Origin: an uncultured Bacteroidia bacterium
GTDB taxonomy: Bacteria > Bacteroidota > Bacteroidia > Bacteroidales > UBA932
Length of the DNA: 47,552 nt
Direction of reading: 5' to 3'
NCBI GenBank assembly: GCA_902768985.1
Contig: CACXNA010000014.1
Location: 1-47,552, forward strand
Made by a program: the position numbers and the translations under genes. This document shows, in pieces, positions 1 to 10,194 of this stretch (positions are counted from its first letter, which is position 1; each line of letters opens with the position of its first letter). Under the pieces are notes generated by a model. It saw only the letters and a program-made list of their open reading frames with translations. It was not told the DNA's origin and did no database searches.

Positions 1-94
1 GGAACCACCTCTTCCCATCCCGAACAGAGAAGTTAAACCCGCCCGCGCCGATGGTACTGCCCCACCAGGTGGGAGAGTAGGTCGCTGCCGCTTT
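1..94 (+). rRNA. rrf: 5S ribosomal RNA, 3' part
   Basis: The window opens inside a 5S rRNA gene. Conserved landmarks are CCGAACAGAGAAGTTAAAC in the loop B/C region, GCCGATGGTACTGC, and GGGAGAGTAGGTCGCTGCC near the 3' end. The 5' end lies before the window. The 3' boundary is estimated to a few bases, just ahead of the terminator hairpin. This is probably the last gene of an rRNA operon. Confidence 0.93.
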
Positions 95-98
95 TCGG

Positions 99-135
99 AA
101 GGCCCGAGTCGAAAGACTTGGGCCTTCTTTTTTTA
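99..135 (+). terminator. rRNA operon terminator
   Basis: A perfect 12-bp stem (99-110 with 115-126, 5' arm AAGGCCCGAGTC apart from a G-T pair, loop GAAA) is followed by an eight-T run. This is a strong intrinsic terminator directly after the 5S rRNA. Confidence 0.9.
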
Positions 136-147
136 TATTATAATTGT

Positions 148-155
148 TATCTTTG
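148..155 (+). promoter_or_regulatory. -7 box of the DUF4199/GT2 operon
   Basis: TATCTTTG matches the Bacteroidota -7 consensus TAnnTTTG. It follows the rRNA terminator and ends six bases before the ATG at 162, so the transcript probably begins at or next to the start codon. No clear -33 TTG is visible. Confidence 0.6.
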
Positions 156-161
156 TTTGTT

Positions 162-698
162 ATGAACGAGAAGAAATCCATTTGGGAGAGCGCCGGCAAG
201 GCCGGACTGGTCCTTGGCGGCGTCTCCGTCGCCTATATGCTCATCACGATGCTGACCGGCAAGCTGGCCGGGAACGGACCTGCTTTCCTGCTGGGCCTGC
301 TGAATGTCGTGCTGTGGATCGCCAAATTCGCCGGCTGCATCTACCTGATGCGCTATTTCATCCTGAAGTTCGCCGCCGACGACCCGACCGTGGACAACTC
401 CCGCGCCTTCCGCTTCGGCACCCTCACGGCCCTGCTCTCCGCGCTGATCTACTCGGCCTTCTACCTCGCCTACACGAGCTTCATCGCCCCGGACACCTTC
501 ACCGAGGCGCTGGAAGTGCTGGAGGACAACCCCATGTTCGACTCGAACATGATGAGCCAGATGGAAGAACTGATGCCCAAGATGCCGACCTACGCCTTCT
601 TCGCCAACCTGATCTACTGCTGGCTCTTCGGCACCATCCTCGCGGCCATCTTCTCCCGCAACATTTCTTCCTCGAATCCTTTCATTGACGAGCAATAG
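162..698 (+). CDS. DUF4199 membrane protein
   Basis: A 178-residue integral membrane protein of the DUF4199 family, common in Bacteroidota and of unknown function. Hydrophobic segments lie at about residues 13-33, 44-65, 86-108 and 145-166, giving about four membrane spans. The acidic, Met-rich stretch around residues 120-140 (between spans three and four) contains EDNPMFDSNMMSQMEELMPK. The ATG at 162 is chosen because an in-frame TTG at 144 lies upstream of the promoter box. The following GT2 gene starts two bases after the stop, so the two are almost certainly co-transcribed. This pairing with a GT2 gene is familiar in the phylum and suggests a shared envelope or lipid-linked sugar role, which is inference. 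Confidence 0.85.
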   Translation: MNEKKSIWESAGKAGLVLGGVSVAYMLITMLTGKLAGNGPAFLLGLLNVVLWIAKFAGCIYLMRYFILKFAADDPTVDNSRAFRFGTLTALLSALIYSAFYLAYTSFIAPDTFTEALEVLEDNPMFDSNMMSQMEELMPKMPTYAFFANLIYCWLFGTILAAIFSRNISSSNPFIDEQ

Positions 699-699
699 C

Positions 700-1650
700 A
701 TGGATATTTCCGTCATCATCCCCGCCTTCAACGAGCGCGAATCCCTGCCCGAGCTGTCCGCCTGGATCGCCCGCGTGATGCAGGAGAACGGCTACAGCTA
801 CGAAGTGCTGATCGTCGACGACGGCAGCACCGACGGTAGCTGGGAGACGATCCGCGAGCTGGCGGGCGCTGACACGCACGTGCACGGGCTGCGCTTCCTG
901 CGCAACTACGGCAAGTCCGCCGCCCTGTACTGCGGCTTTGAGCGGGTGCAGGGGGACGTCGTCTTCACGATGGACGCCGACCTGCAGGACTCGCCGGACG
1001 AGCTCCCGGAGATGTACCGGATGATCACGGAGCAGGGCTACGACCTGGTCTCGGGCTGGAAGCAGCACCGCAAGGACAACGCCCTGACGAAAAACCTCCC
1101 CTCGAAACTCTACAACGCCACCGCACGCCGCATCACCGGCATCAAGCTGCACGACATGAACTGCGGCCTGAAGGCCTACCGCAAAGAGGTGGTCAAGCAT
1201 ATCGAAGTCTACGGCGAGATGCACCGCTACATCCCGTATCTGGCTAAAAATGCGGGCTTTACGAAGATTGGCGAAAAGCCGGTCGTGCACGCCAAACGCA
1301 AATACGGCAAGAGCAAGTTCGGCATGAGCCGTTTCGTGAACGGCTTCCTGGACCTGCAGACGCTCTCGTTCCTGACGCGCTTCGGCAAGGACCCGATGCA
1401 TTTCTTCGGCTACAACGGCCTGCTGATGTTCTTCGTGGGCTTCGTGATGACGGTCTGGATCATCGTGGACAAGCTGGTGCGTCAGGCCCACGGTGTGAAG
1501 TTCCGCGCGGTCACGGACCAGCCGCTCTTCTACCTGGCGCTCGTGGCTGTGATCCTTGGTGTCATGCTCTTTCTCGCCGGATTTATCGGCGAGATGGTCG
1601 CGCGTTCTTCCGCCGACCGCAACCGCTACAATATTTCGGACGAACTTTAG
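700..1650 (+). CDS. GT2 glycosyltransferase, polyprenyl-phosphate type
   Basis: A 316-residue family 2 glycosyltransferase resembling dolichyl-phosphate mannose synthase and GtrB/ArnC proteins. The GT-A fold starts with VSVIIPAFNE-like strand SVIIPAFNE at residues 4-12. The nucleotide-sugar motif DDGSTDGS is at 40-47 and the DxD-type metal site DADLQD at 92-97. Two C-terminal hydrophobic segments (about 240-265 and 278-305) anchor it in the inner membrane. The expected reaction transfers a sugar from a nucleotide donor to polyprenyl phosphate; the sugar is not predictable. The ATG at 700 follows the DUF4199 stop by one base. The stop codon overlaps the end of the convergent regulator gene by four bases. 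Confidence 0.88.
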   Translation: MDISVIIPAFNERESLPELSAWIARVMQENGYSYEVLIVDDGSTDGSWETIRELAGADTHVHGLRFLRNYGKSAALYCGFERVQGDVVFTMDADLQDSPDELPEMYRMITEQGYDLVSGWKQHRKDNALTKNLPSKLYNATARRITGIKLHDMNCGLKAYRKEVVKHIEVYGEMHRYIPYLAKNAGFTKIGEKPVVHAKRKYGKSKFGMSRFVNGFLDLQTLSFLTRFGKDPMHFFGYNGLLMFFVGFVMTVWIIVDKLVRQAHGVKFRAVTDQPLFYLALVAVILGVMLFLAGFIGEMVARSSADRNRYNISDEL

Positions 1651-2831
1651 ATAAAGTCGTATTCCTTCGCGATGGCGATGAGTTCAGCGGTGTTGGACAC
1701 GTTGAACTTGACCAGCAGTTTCTTACGGTACCAGCGGATGGTCTCGTAGCTGAGATGCAGGGCGTCCGCGATCTGCTGGGTCGTGTAGCCCTTGGCCACG
1801 AGGTCGAGGATCTCCTTTTCGCGGTCTGAGAGCTCCGGCGCCGGCACCTGCGGCGGCGTGTCCGCCGCTTTCCGGGGCCGGTCCTGCCGCTGCTTGCGGT
1901 GCCCGGGCAGCAGGAAGCCGAGCACGACCAGGGCGACGCCAGTGAGCATGCCGACCAGGCGTCCCAGGATCAACTTCTGCCGGGCGAGCACCTTGCTCAT
2001 GAATTCCAGGTTCTCCGTGCGGAAGACCGGACTCTCGTCCGGGTGCGCCGCGTAATAGGCTTCCGCCTTGCGCAGGTAGGGCAGGGACCGCCAGGTCTGG
2101 CCCTTCTCCATGTAGAGGCGCCCGAGGCCCTTGTACACTTCCACGATCATGAGCGAATCGCCGGACGCCTCGGCGTATCCGAGCGCACGCTCGTAAGCCG
2201 TGGCGGCCTGCCGAAGATCGCCGTGATCCACCCAGGTCTCGCCGATATTGTAGTAGAGCACGGAATTGCTCTCGTTCCAGCCGTATTGCTCGAAGATTTC
2301 GCCCGCACGGGCGTACCAGTCCATCGCCTGCGGGATGGAATCCATCGCGTTGTAGAGGTTGCCGATGGTGCCGTAGAGTGCGGAACGCTGGTCGTCGATG
2401 TCCAGCGCCTCGTAGCCTTCCGGGCTCAGCGGGGAGGTGGCTCCCGCCGCCATCGCGTCGACGGCGTCCAGCGCCAGCCGGTAATAGACCAGCGCGCTGT
2501 CGTATTGCTCGCGGCCGTAGAACATCTGCCCGACGTAGCGGTACGCGTCCGCATTGGCTTCCTGCCAGCCCTGCGGCACGCTGATCCCGAGCGCCCGGTG
2601 GGCGTAGAACATGCATTTCTCGCCGTTCAGCACGGCGTAGCCGAGCATCAGGTCCCGGTAGGCCCGGTTCAGCTCCAGCAGCTCCGCCTCGGAGGCGCGG
2701 TCGACGGCATCCGGCGTCCAGCGCGCGACGGCCCGCTCCAGCGAGTCCAGGTTATGGCCCCGGTGATCGTTGTACCCCGCGGCCGATACCGCCGCCAGCC
2801 ACGCCAGGCACAGGAATAAGCACTTTTTCAT
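1647..2831 (-). CDS. TPR protein with C-terminal LuxR-type HTH
   Basis: A 394-residue putative regulator with an unusual order: N-terminal signal or anchor (MKKCLFLCLAWLAAVSAAG), a region of TPR-like helices (about 80-290) with repeats such as ALYGTIGNLYNAMDSIPQAM and YYNIGETWVDHGDLRQAATA, one membrane span near 297-315 (VGMLTGVALVVLGFLL), and a GerE/LuxR HTH at about 335-394 (LSDREKEILDLVAKGYTTQQ). The TPR part is therefore probably periplasmic and the DNA-binding domain cytoplasmic, a layout common in Bacteroidota. The target genes are unknown. ATG 2831 is preferred over the TTG at 2858, because the -7-like box lies between them. It diverges from the OmpA-like gene. Confidence 0.83.
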   Translation of the reverse strand: MKKCLFLCLAWLAAVSAAGYNDHRGHNLDSLERAVARWTPDAVDRASEAELLELNRAYRDLMLGYAVLNGEKCMFYAHRALGISVPQGWQEANADAYRYVGQMFYGREQYDSALVYYRLALDAVDAMAAGATSPLSPEGYEALDIDDQRSALYGTIGNLYNAMDSIPQAMDWYARAGEIFEQYGWNESNSVLYYNIGETWVDHGDLRQAATAYERALGYAEASGDSLMIVEVYKGLGRLYMEKGQTWRSLPYLRKAEAYYAAHPDESPVFRTENLEFMSKVLARQKLILGRLVGMLTGVALVVLGFLLPGHRKQRQDRPRKAADTPPQVPAPELSDREKEILDLVAKGYTTQQIADALHLSYETIRWYRKKLLVKFNVSNTAELIAIAKEYDFI

Positions 2832-2835
2832 AGCA

Positions 2836-2843
2836 CTAAAATA
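2836..2843 (-). promoter_or_regulatory. -7-like box of the TPR-LuxR gene
   Basis: On the minus strand TATTTTAG matches TAnnTTTG at seven of eight positions and sits four bases before the ATG at 2831, which would give a leaderless mRNA. Confidence 0.45.
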
Positions 2844-2919
2844 CAAATTCTTCTGCATTTCACCCCTTTCGGGGGGCGAAAAATCGCGGATGCAATGCGA
2901 TATTTGTCCGTGGTTTTCC

Positions 2920-2927
2920 TATCTTTG
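2920..2927 (+). promoter_or_regulatory. -7 box of the OmpA-like gene
   Basis: TATCTTTG, a perfect TAnnTTTG match, lies 37 bases upstream of the ATG at 2965. No -33 TTG is seen at the usual 19-20 bp spacing. Confidence 0.6.
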
Positions 2928-2964
2928 TATGCTAACGCGAATAACCATTCACCTTTTTACCTAT

Positions 2965-4242
2965 ATGAAAAAGATCGTTATGTTGGTAGTAGCCCTGACG
3001 CTGGCGAGCAGCCTTGCCTCCGCTCAGAGCATTCTGGAGCGCCTTCGCCAGAAGGGCCGCGAAGTCATCGAAAACGCCGTGACCGGTGGCGCCAATCAGC
3101 AAGAAGCGCAGGCGGAAGAGCCTGCCGAGGAGGTGCAGGAAGCACCCGAGCAGCCGCAGCCGGCCGCCCAGGCGGCGCCCAAGAAGCAGGTCGCGTCCGC
3201 TTACGCGAAATCCGATTTCGTCCCCGGCGACGAGATCTTCTTTGAAGATACCTTCGAGCAGGAGCAGCTGGGCGAGTTCCCGTCCCAGTGGGACCTGCTG
3301 TCCGGCTATGCCGAGGTCGGTTCCTTTGCGGGCCGCAAGGTTATCGCCTTCACCGATGACGGGCAGGGATGTGTGATTCCGTTGATGAAGGAGCCCCGCG
3401 CCTTCCTTCCCGAGGTGTTTACGCTGGAGTATGACGTGTACCTGGGCGAGCCCTGCGATTCCGAGGACGAGCGCGAAAGCGGCACCAGCATCCTGAGGCT
3501 TGTCTTTGCCAATCCCGAAGCCGTCGACTACAGCGAGGGCGAATGCGGAGACATCGATTTCTTTTATAGAGGAGACGGCTCCGCCAGCATCTCCTGGAGC
3601 ATCATGAAGCCGGATGCCACCTCCAACCTGCAGGGAAGAAAGGAGCTCGGCCTGAATTCCGGCCTTTCCGATTATAACGAAACGGACAACCCCCTCATCC
3701 CGGGCGAGTGGAATCACTTTGCCGTTTCCTTCAACAAGCGGGCCCTCAAGGGGTACATCAACGGCGTGCGGGTGATCAACATCCCCCTGGCCCTGGCCCC
3801 CAGGTGCTTCTGGTTCGACCATAGTGGCAATTATATCTACAGCGGCGTCTCCAATGTCCGCCTGGCGCAGGGCGCCGTGCCGCTCTATGACCGCTTGGCC
3901 TCCGACGGCAAGATTGTGACCTACGCCATCACCTTCGACACCGGCAAAGCCTCCATCAAGCCCGAGTCCATGGTCGAGATCAACCGTATCGCGGAGCTGA
4001 TGAAGAAGGACGCGAGCCTCAATTTCGAAGTCCAGGGCCACTGTGACGCTACCGGCTCCGACGCCGTCAACGACCGGCTCAGCCAGCAGCGCGCGGAGGC
4101 CATCGTGGCCGCGCTCGTCGAGCAGGGCATCGCCGAAGTCCGCCTGACCCCGGTCGGCAAGGGCTCGCATGTCCCCATCGCCGACAACAGCACCGACGAA
4201 GGCCGAGCGAAGAACCGCCGGGTGGAATTTGTGAAGAAATAA
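2965..4242 (+). CDS. OmpA-family protein with central lectin-like domain
   Basis: A 425-residue exported protein. Residues 1-20 (MKKIVMLVVALTLASSLASA) are a type I signal peptide. A Glu/Pro/Ala/Gln-rich linker spans about 45-75. The central region (about 88-310) begins FFEDTFEQEQLGEFPSQWDL and resembles the concanavalin/LamG-like beta sandwich often found before OmpA domains in Bacteroidota. The C-terminal OmpA peptidoglycan-binding domain (about 315-425) has FDTGKASIKPESM, VQGHCDATGSDAVNDRLSQQ, and NRRVEF near the end. It should tether the outer envelope to peptidoglycan. The ligand of the central domain is unknown. It is followed after one base by the secreted orphan at 4244. Confidence 0.85.
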   Translation: MKKIVMLVVALTLASSLASAQSILERLRQKGREVIENAVTGGANQQEAQAEEPAEEVQEAPEQPQPAAQAAPKKQVASAYAKSDFVPGDEIFFEDTFEQEQLGEFPSQWDLLSGYAEVGSFAGRKVIAFTDDGQGCVIPLMKEPRAFLPEVFTLEYDVYLGEPCDSEDERESGTSILRLVFANPEAVDYSEGECGDIDFFYRGDGSASISWSIMKPDATSNLQGRKELGLNSGLSDYNETDNPLIPGEWNHFAVSFNKRALKGYINGVRVINIPLALAPRCFWFDHSGNYIYSGVSNVRLAQGAVPLYDRLASDGKIVTYAITFDTGKASIKPESMVEINRIAELMKKDASLNFEVQGHCDATGSDAVNDRLSQQRAEAIVAALVEQGIAEVRLTPVGKGSHVPIADNSTDEGRAKNRRVEFVKK

Positions 4243-4243
4243 T

Positions 4244-4999
4244 ATGAAAAGGAGAGTATCTGTCATAATGGCCCTGTGCCTCGCGGTAGCCGCGCTGGCA
4301 CAGGAGAAGCCCCAGTGGACGGGCCCCTATGCGCTTCAGATGCCGGAGGACCACTACCGCATCAGCCTGCGGACCTTCGACAGCCAGGGCCGGACGGTCA
4401 CGAAAGAGACCGTGGCCCGCATCGACTACATGATTGCGCACAACACCCTCTTCCTCGACGGGGAAGAGAAGTCCGAAGTGCATGAGCGCTTCGACTACCA
4501 GGCGGAGCTGGGCTACAACGGCGGCCGCGGCTCGGACGACCACGTCCATCTCTTCTTCGGCGACGGCAATCCGGTCCTGCCGGAGAATGAGGACGAGGGC
4601 CGCGACTGGTTCGAGGAATACGCCCCGGAGCCGGCCGCCAGCGCCGTCCTGGCCTTCGTGCCGGAGCTGTGCGATTTCGGCTGGGACAACCAGGCCGATC
4701 CGGACACGGATCCCGGCATCGTGCTGCAGCGCATGCGCCAGCTCGGCCGCGCGCAGTCCTTCCTGGACCGCTTCTACACGGGCGAGGAGGATGTTTGCGG
4801 CATCAAGTGCTGGGTGTTTGACTTCCGCGGAAAAGGCTCTTACGGCCTGGGCGATTCCTGCTGGTGGATCGATCCCGCCACGGGCCTGGCGCTGCGCCGC
4901 CAGAGTCCGGACGGCAGCGGCTTCGCCGTCGAGATCCTCGATCTCGACTACCGTCTCTGGACGATCGACGTCCGCCCGGAACTGAATCCGGAAAGATAA
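4244..4999 (+). CDS. secreted protein of unknown function
   Basis: A 251-residue protein I cannot assign to a family. Residues 1-19 (MKRRVSVIMALCLAVAALA) form a signal peptide, and there is no lipobox. The mature part is acidic and rich in Trp, Asp and Tyr, with three cysteines that could form disulfides (about positions 144, 186 and 206). The last half (WVFDFRGKGSYGLGDSCWWI) looks like a beta-rich fold similar to outer-membrane lipoprotein-sorting-like proteins that report on a substrate, but this is only a resemblance. It starts one base after the OmpA-like stop and ends in a strong terminator, so the two form a bicistronic envelope operon. Confidence 0.72.
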   Translation: MKRRVSVIMALCLAVAALAQEKPQWTGPYALQMPEDHYRISLRTFDSQGRTVTKETVARIDYMIAHNTLFLDGEEKSEVHERFDYQAELGYNGGRGSDDHVHLFFGDGNPVLPENEDEGRDWFEEYAPEPAASAVLAFVPELCDFGWDNQADPDTDPGIVLQRMRQLGRAQSFLDRFYTGEEDVCGIKCWVFDFRGKGSYGLGDSCWWIDPATGLALRRQSPDGSGFAVEILDLDYRLWTIDVRPELNPER

Positions 5000-5015
5000 T
5001 CGCAACCTACGACAG

Positions 5016-5053
5016 ATGCAGCCATTTTCCAGAGGGAAAGTGGCTGCATTTTG
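5016..5053 (+). terminator. terminator after the OmpA-like operon
   Basis: A 15-bp stem with one mismatch (5016-5030 with 5035-5049; 5' arm ATGCAGCCATTTTCC, loop AGAG) runs into TTTTG. It separates the envelope operon from thrS. Confidence 0.88.
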
Positions 5054-5068
5054 TATCATTTTTTTTGC

Positions 5069-5076
5069 TATCTTTG
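5069..5076 (+). promoter_or_regulatory. -7 box of the thrS operon
   Basis: TATCTTTG is a perfect TAnnTTTG match 25 bases before the thrS ATG. A TTG at 5051-5053 is only 15 bases upstream, shorter than the usual 19-20, so the -33 element is uncertain. Confidence 0.65.
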
Positions 5077-5101
5077 TAGGCTTAAACAATTTTTAAACGA
5101 C

Positions 5102-6892
<1,791 letters not shown>

Positions 6893-6901
6893 GAGGATTT
6901 A

Positions 6902-7501
6902 ATTATCGCCGGACCTTACAGACCGAAGCCCTCGGGCTTCAAGCCGGGTGGCCGCAAACCCGACCCTCGTCAGATGCAGAAGCGTGACGAGAATGAGCTC
7001 AACATCAACGAGCAGATCACCGCGACGCAGGTGCGACTCGTCGGAGAGAACATCCCTGAGCAGGGGGTGTATCCCATTGCGAAAGCGCTCCAGATGGCGG
7101 AAGAACTCGAGCTGGACCTCGTTGAGATCAGCGGCAAGGCAGATCCTCCCGTGTGCAGGATCCTGGATTACCAGAAGTTCCTGTACCAGCGCAAGAAGAA
7201 GGCCAAGGAAATGAAGGCGAACGCCGCCAAGGTCGTGATCAAGGAGATCCGCTTCGGCCCCAACACGGACGAGCACGATTTCCAGTTCAAGCTCAAGCAC
7301 GCGCAGGAGTTCCTCCAGGAGGGCTCCAAGGTGAAGGCGACGATCTTCTTCCGCGGACGTTCGATCATGTTCAAGGACCAGGGCGAGAAACAGCTCCTCC
7401 GCTTCGCCGTCGAGCTGGAAGAATTCGGCCGTGCCGAGAACATGCCGGTGCTGGAAGGCAAGCGCATGACGATGATGATTGCTCCTACCAAGAAAAAGTA
7501 G
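6902..7501 (+). CDS. infC: translation initiation factor IF-3, ATT start
   Basis: IF-3 binds the 30S subunit, keeps the subunits apart and proofreads the start codon. The N domain is seen in [20 protein letters not shown] and the C domain in [20 protein letters not shown] and [18 protein letters not shown]. The first in-frame ATG is 6974, but the frame stays open upstream to ATT 6902 and ATC 6905, behind a perfect AGGAGG at 6891-6896 that overlaps the thrS stop. The extra residues, beginning [12 protein letters not shown], match a basic N-terminal tail seen in related IF-3 proteins. An ATT start is classic for infC, because IF-3 discriminates against its own non-standard start codon and so controls its own synthesis. 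ATC 6905 remains possible. Length is 199 residues. Confidence 0.93.
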   Translation: MIAGPYRPKPSGFKPGGRKPDPRQMQKRDENELNINEQITATQVRLVGENIPEQGVYPIAKALQMAEELELDLVEISGKADPPVCRILDYQKFLYQRKKKAKEMKANAAKVVIKEIRFGPNTDEHDFQFKLKHAQEFLQEGSKVKATIFFRGRSIMFKDQGEKQLLRFAVELEEFGRAENMPVLEGKRMTMMIAPTKKK

Positions 7502-7538
7502 GGATCATATATTTTATTAACAATTAATTACAAACACA

Positions 7539-7733
7539 ATGGCAAAGCTTAAAACGATCTCCGGTGCCAAAAAGCGCTTCACGCTTACCGGATCGGGAAA
7601 AATCAAGAGGAAGCATGCTTACCACAGCCACATCCTCACCAAGAAAACCAAGAAGCGCAAGCGTAACCTGGACCATTTCGCCCTCCTCGAGAAGGTGGAT
7701 TACGGTCGTGTCCGTGAAATGTTGGTTCTCTAA
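7539..7733 (+). CDS. rpmI: 50S ribosomal protein L35
   Basis: A 64-residue basic protein of the large subunit. It begins [18 protein letters not shown] and carries the L35 signature [20 protein letters not shown] in the middle. Length is typical. It sits between infC and rplT, the conserved order for this operon, with a 37-base AT-rich spacer after infC and no obvious terminator or promoter in that spacer. Confidence 0.97.
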   Translation: MAKLKTISGAKKRFTLTGSGKIKRKHAYHSHILTKKTKKRKRNLDHFALLEKVDYGRVREMLVL

Positions 7734-7745
7734 AAGTATTGAATT

Positions 7746-8093
7746 ATGCCTAGATCAGTTAATTCTGTCGCATCCCGCGCACGCCGCAAGAAGATTCTTA
7801 AGAGAACCCGCGGTAACTTCCTCTCCAGGAAGAATGTTTGGACCGTAGCCAAGAACACCTACGAGAAAGGTTTGACCTATGCTTACCGTGACCGCAAGAC
7901 CAAGAAGCGCAACTTCCGCGCCCTCTGGATCCAGCGTATCAACGCTGCCGCGCGTCAGTACGGTTTGTCCTACTCCCAGTTCATGGGTAAGCTGAACGCC
8001 CAGAACATCGGCCTGAACCGCAAGGTCCTCGCCGACCTTGCGATGAACAATCCGCAGGCGTTCGAAGCGATCATCAAGTCTGTTAAGAAATAG
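7746..8093 (+). CDS. rplT: 50S ribosomal protein L20
   Basis: A 115-residue 23S rRNA-binding protein needed early in 50S assembly. The start [20 protein letters not shown] and the segment [20 protein letters not shown] are typical of L20. It follows rpmI by 12 bases and precedes lepB by nine, so it is co-transcribed with both. In other bacteria L20 represses this operon by binding its mRNA; no structured leader for that is apparent here. Confidence 0.97.
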   Translation: MPRSVNSVASRARRKKILKRTRGNFLSRKNVWTVAKNTYEKGLTYAYRDRKTKKRNFRALWIQRINAAARQYGLSYSQFMGKLNAQNIGLNRKVLADLAMNNPQAFEAIIKSVKK

Positions 8094-8102
8094 TGTAAGA
8101 AC

Positions 8103-9410
8103 GTGAGCCTGAAGGAATTCACCCGTAACAAATGGACAAAGTTCGCCTTTTGGGCTTTGCTCTATACGGCATGGGTGGTCTGGCTCGGGAACTTCTGGTG
8201 GCTTTTCGGCCTGGTGGTGGTCTTCGACATCTTCATCACCCGCAAGGTCCACTGGAACTTCTGGAAGAAGCGTTACAAGGAAGGGGAGAAGCACAGCTCC
8301 TGGAATGACTGGCTCGACGCCATCGTCTTCGCCATCATCCTGGTCACCTTCATCAACACCTTCTTCTTCCAGGCCTTCAAGATTCCTTCATCCTCGATGG
8401 AGAGCAGCCTCTACACAGGAGACCGTCTCTTCGTGAGCAAATTGACATACGGTCCCCGGATCCCCCAGACTCCCCTGACCATCCCCTTCACGCACAACGT
8501 GATCTTCGGACGCGAGTCCTACTCGACCCTCATCCAGAACGATTACCGCCGGCTGAAAGGATTTCGGGAAGTGCGACGCGGCGATTACGTGGTGTTCGGT
8601 TTCCCCAACGGAGATACCGTCCTGCGCAAAGACCCGGTCGCGGACTACCACATGCTGGTGCGCATGCTCGGCAAGCCGGCTGTGGACAAACTGGGAGAGA
8701 CGGTTGTCCGCCCGATGGACAAAAAAGACCACTACGTGAAGCGTTGCGTCGCGATCCCCGGGGACACCCTGGAGGTCAAGGACGGCCTGGTGTGGATCAA
8801 CGGTGAGCAGGAGCCGGCTTATCCCGGCCTGCAGCTCAGCTACAAGGTCATCACCTCCGGCCAGAAGATCAACGCCAAGACGCTGGAGAAGCTCGGCATC
8901 AATCCCGCCGAAGCCTGGTTCGATGCAGCACTGCCCGGTTATCCGGCGCTCTGCCTGACCGGCGCGATGCGGGAGGAACTGGCCAAGGTTTCCTCCGTGG
9001 AGAGCATCACGGCCAACCTGGAGACCAATCCGGCGGCCGTCGCGCAGGAGATTTTCCCCTTCACGCAGGACTCCGGCTGGACCCGGGACTACTTCGGTCC
9101 GCTGTGGATTCCCCGCAAGGGGGCCACGGTCGCGCTCACGCAGGACAATGTCGCGCTCTACGAGCGGCTCATCACGGCCTACGAAGGCGGCGATCTGCAG
9201 CAGGCGCTCCGCGAGGGCAGCTACACGTTCAAGCAGGACTATTACTTTATGATGGGTGACAACCGGCACAATTCGCTCGACTCCCGCTACTGGGGGTTTG
9301 TCCCCGAAGACCACATCGTCGGCCGTCCGGCCGTGATCTGGCTCTCCACGGACAGCGGCAAGCGGTTTCCCAACAATATCCGGTGGCGCAGATTCCTGAA
9401 GTTTCTGTAG
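8103..9410 (+). CDS. lepB: signal peptidase I
   Basis: Membrane serine protease (S26) that removes signal peptides from exported proteins. The 435-residue protein starts at a GTG. Hydrophobic segments lie at about 13-45 and 70-90. The Ser nucleophile is Ser98 in PSSSME, and the general-base Lys is Lys213 in [11 protein letters not shown]; the third box [14 protein letters not shown] is near 385-398. It is longer than E. coli LepB (about 324 residues) because of an insertion of about 100 residues between the Lys box and the GDNR box, which is usual in Bacteroidota. It begins nine bases after rplT, linking secretion capacity to translation. Confidence 0.95.
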   Translation: MSLKEFTRNKWTKFAFWALLYTAWVVWLGNFWWLFGLVVVFDIFITRKVHWNFWKKRYKEGEKHSSWNDWLDAIVFAIILVTFINTFFFQAFKIPSSSMESSLYTGDRLFVSKLTYGPRIPQTPLTIPFTHNVIFGRESYSTLIQNDYRRLKGFREVRRGDYVVFGFPNGDTVLRKDPVADYHMLVRMLGKPAVDKLGETVVRPMDKKDHYVKRCVAIPGDTLEVKDGLVWINGEQEPAYPGLQLSYKVITSGQKINAKTLEKLGINPAEAWFDAALPGYPALCLTGAMREELAKVSSVESITANLETNPAAVAQEIFPFTQDSGWTRDYFGPLWIPRKGATVALTQDNVALYERLITAYEGGDLQQALREGSYTFKQDYYFMMGDNRHNSLDSRYWGFVPEDHIVGRPAVIWLSTDSGKRFPNNIRWRRFLKFL

Positions 9411-9418
9411 TTTTCAAT

Positions 9419-9449
9419 TTGGAAATCAGAAAATTAAAAGCGATATTTG
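9419..9449 (+). promoter_or_regulatory. promoter of the rpmB operon
   Basis: A -33 TTG at 9419-9421 is separated by exactly 20 bases from GATATTTG at 9442-9449, a seven-of-eight match to TAnnTTTG. The ATG of rpmB is 40 bases downstream. Confidence 0.6.
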
Positions 9450-9489
9450 CACCCCGCGTTAAGAAAAAGAGAATAAAAAAGATACAACC

Positions 9490-9732
9490 ATGGCAAAAGT
9501 TTGTCAAATCACCGGAAGGAAGAGAATGAAAGGCAACAACGTTGCCCATTCTAAGCTGCGCACCAAGCGCGACTTCTCCCTGAACCTCAAGAACAAGCGT
9601 TTCTGGAGCGAGGAGGAGCAGAGGTATGTGACCCTCAAGGTTTCTTGCAAGGGTATGCGGATCATCGAGAAGAATGGCCTCGAGGCCACGCTTCGCGAGG
9701 CCAGTAAGAAAGGATTGATTAACCTTGTTTAA
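9490..9732 (+). CDS. rpmB: 50S ribosomal protein L28
   Basis: An 80-residue large-subunit protein recognised from [20 protein letters not shown] at the start and [19 protein letters not shown] near the end. It has no CxxC zinc knuckle pair, so it is the zinc-free form. It leads the L28-L33-DUF4295 cluster that is conserved in Bacteroidota; rpmG starts 11 bases after its stop. Confidence 0.97.
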   Translation: MAKVCQITGRKRMKGNNVAHSKLRTKRDFSLNLKNKRFWSEEEQRYVTLKVSCKGMRIIEKNGLEATLREASKKGLINLV

Positions 9733-9743
9733 ACTCTAGTATT

Positions 9744-9932
9744 ATGGCAAAGAAAACGAAAGGAAACAGGGTGCAGGTCATCCTCGAGTGCACGGAGCAG
9801 AAGGCCAGCGGTGTCCCCGGTATGTCCCGTTACATCACCACCAAGAACAAGAAGAACACCCCTGACCGCCTCGAGCGCAAGAAGTACAATCCGTTCCTGA
9901 AGAAGGTGACGGTCCATCGTGAAATCAAATAA
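9744..9932 (+). CDS. rpmG: 50S ribosomal protein L33
   Basis: A 62-residue basic protein with the L33 signature [20 protein letters not shown]. It has only one cysteine (ECTEQ), so it lacks the four-cysteine zinc ribbon and is the zinc-independent type. It lies between rpmB and the DUF4295 gene, 17 bases before the latter. Confidence 0.96.
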   Translation: MAKKTKGNRVQVILECTEQKASGVPGMSRYITTKNKKNTPDRLERKKYNPFLKKVTVHREIK

Positions 9933-9949
9933 TTAAAGGAGATTAGAAT

Positions 9950-10111
9950 ATGGCAAAGAAAGCCGTTGCAACCTTCGCAGCCAAGGCCGGTGCCAAGAGC
10001 ATGGTCAAGTGCATCCGCATGGAGAAATCCCCGAAGACCGGCGCTTACGTTTTCACGGAGCAGCTCGTCGAGGCCGAAAAGGCCAAGGATTATTTCGCCA
10101 GCAAGAAATAA
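9950..10111 (+). CDS. DUF4295 small protein
   Basis: A 53-residue, Lys/Ala-rich protein beginning MAKKAVATFAAKAGAKSMVK and ending DYFASKK. DUF4295 proteins are found directly after L33 in Bacteroidota. Their size, charge and position point to a phylum-specific ribosome-associated protein, which is inference. A purine-rich AAAGGAGA stands eight to fifteen bases before the ATG. The strong terminator at 10128 ends the operon right after it. Confidence 0.9.
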   Translation: MAKKAVATFAAKAGAKSMVKCIRMEKSPKTGAYVFTEQLVEAEKAKDYFASKK

Positions 10112-10127
10112 TTTTCTCCTGAACACC

Positions 10128-10168
10128 ATAAAGAGGGGTTCCGCCGGTGCGGGACCCCTCTTTATTTG
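10128..10168 (+). terminator. terminator of the rpmB-rpmG-DUF4295 operon
   Basis: The arms ATAAAGAGGGGT (10128-10139) and ACCCCTCTTTAT (10153-10164) pair perfectly around a small inner CGC/GCG stem with a CGGT loop, followed by a short T-rich stretch. Confidence 0.85.
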
Positions 10169-10180
10169 CATAATAATTTG

Positions 10181-10188
10181 TATCTTTG
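10181..10188 (+). promoter_or_regulatory. -7 box of the ftsY operon
   Basis: TATCTTTG, a perfect consensus match, ends six bases before the ftsY ATG at 10195, implying a leaderless transcript. If translation instead starts at ATG 10201, the leader would still be very short. Confidence 0.6.
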
Positions 10189-10194
10189 TAAGCT

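Noticed and set aside
147-731. Long minus-strand reading frame opposite the DUF4199 gene
   Set aside because: It is a shadow of the real gene in high-GC DNA: low complexity (Glu, Gly, Val rich), no homology, no promoter. The same holds for the other long antisense frames, for example 10162-12900 and 5093-6871.
2862-2880. Terminator between the TPR-LuxR and OmpA-like genes
   Set aside because: CCCC/GGGG around TTTC is a short hairpin between divergent genes with no T run in the needed place.
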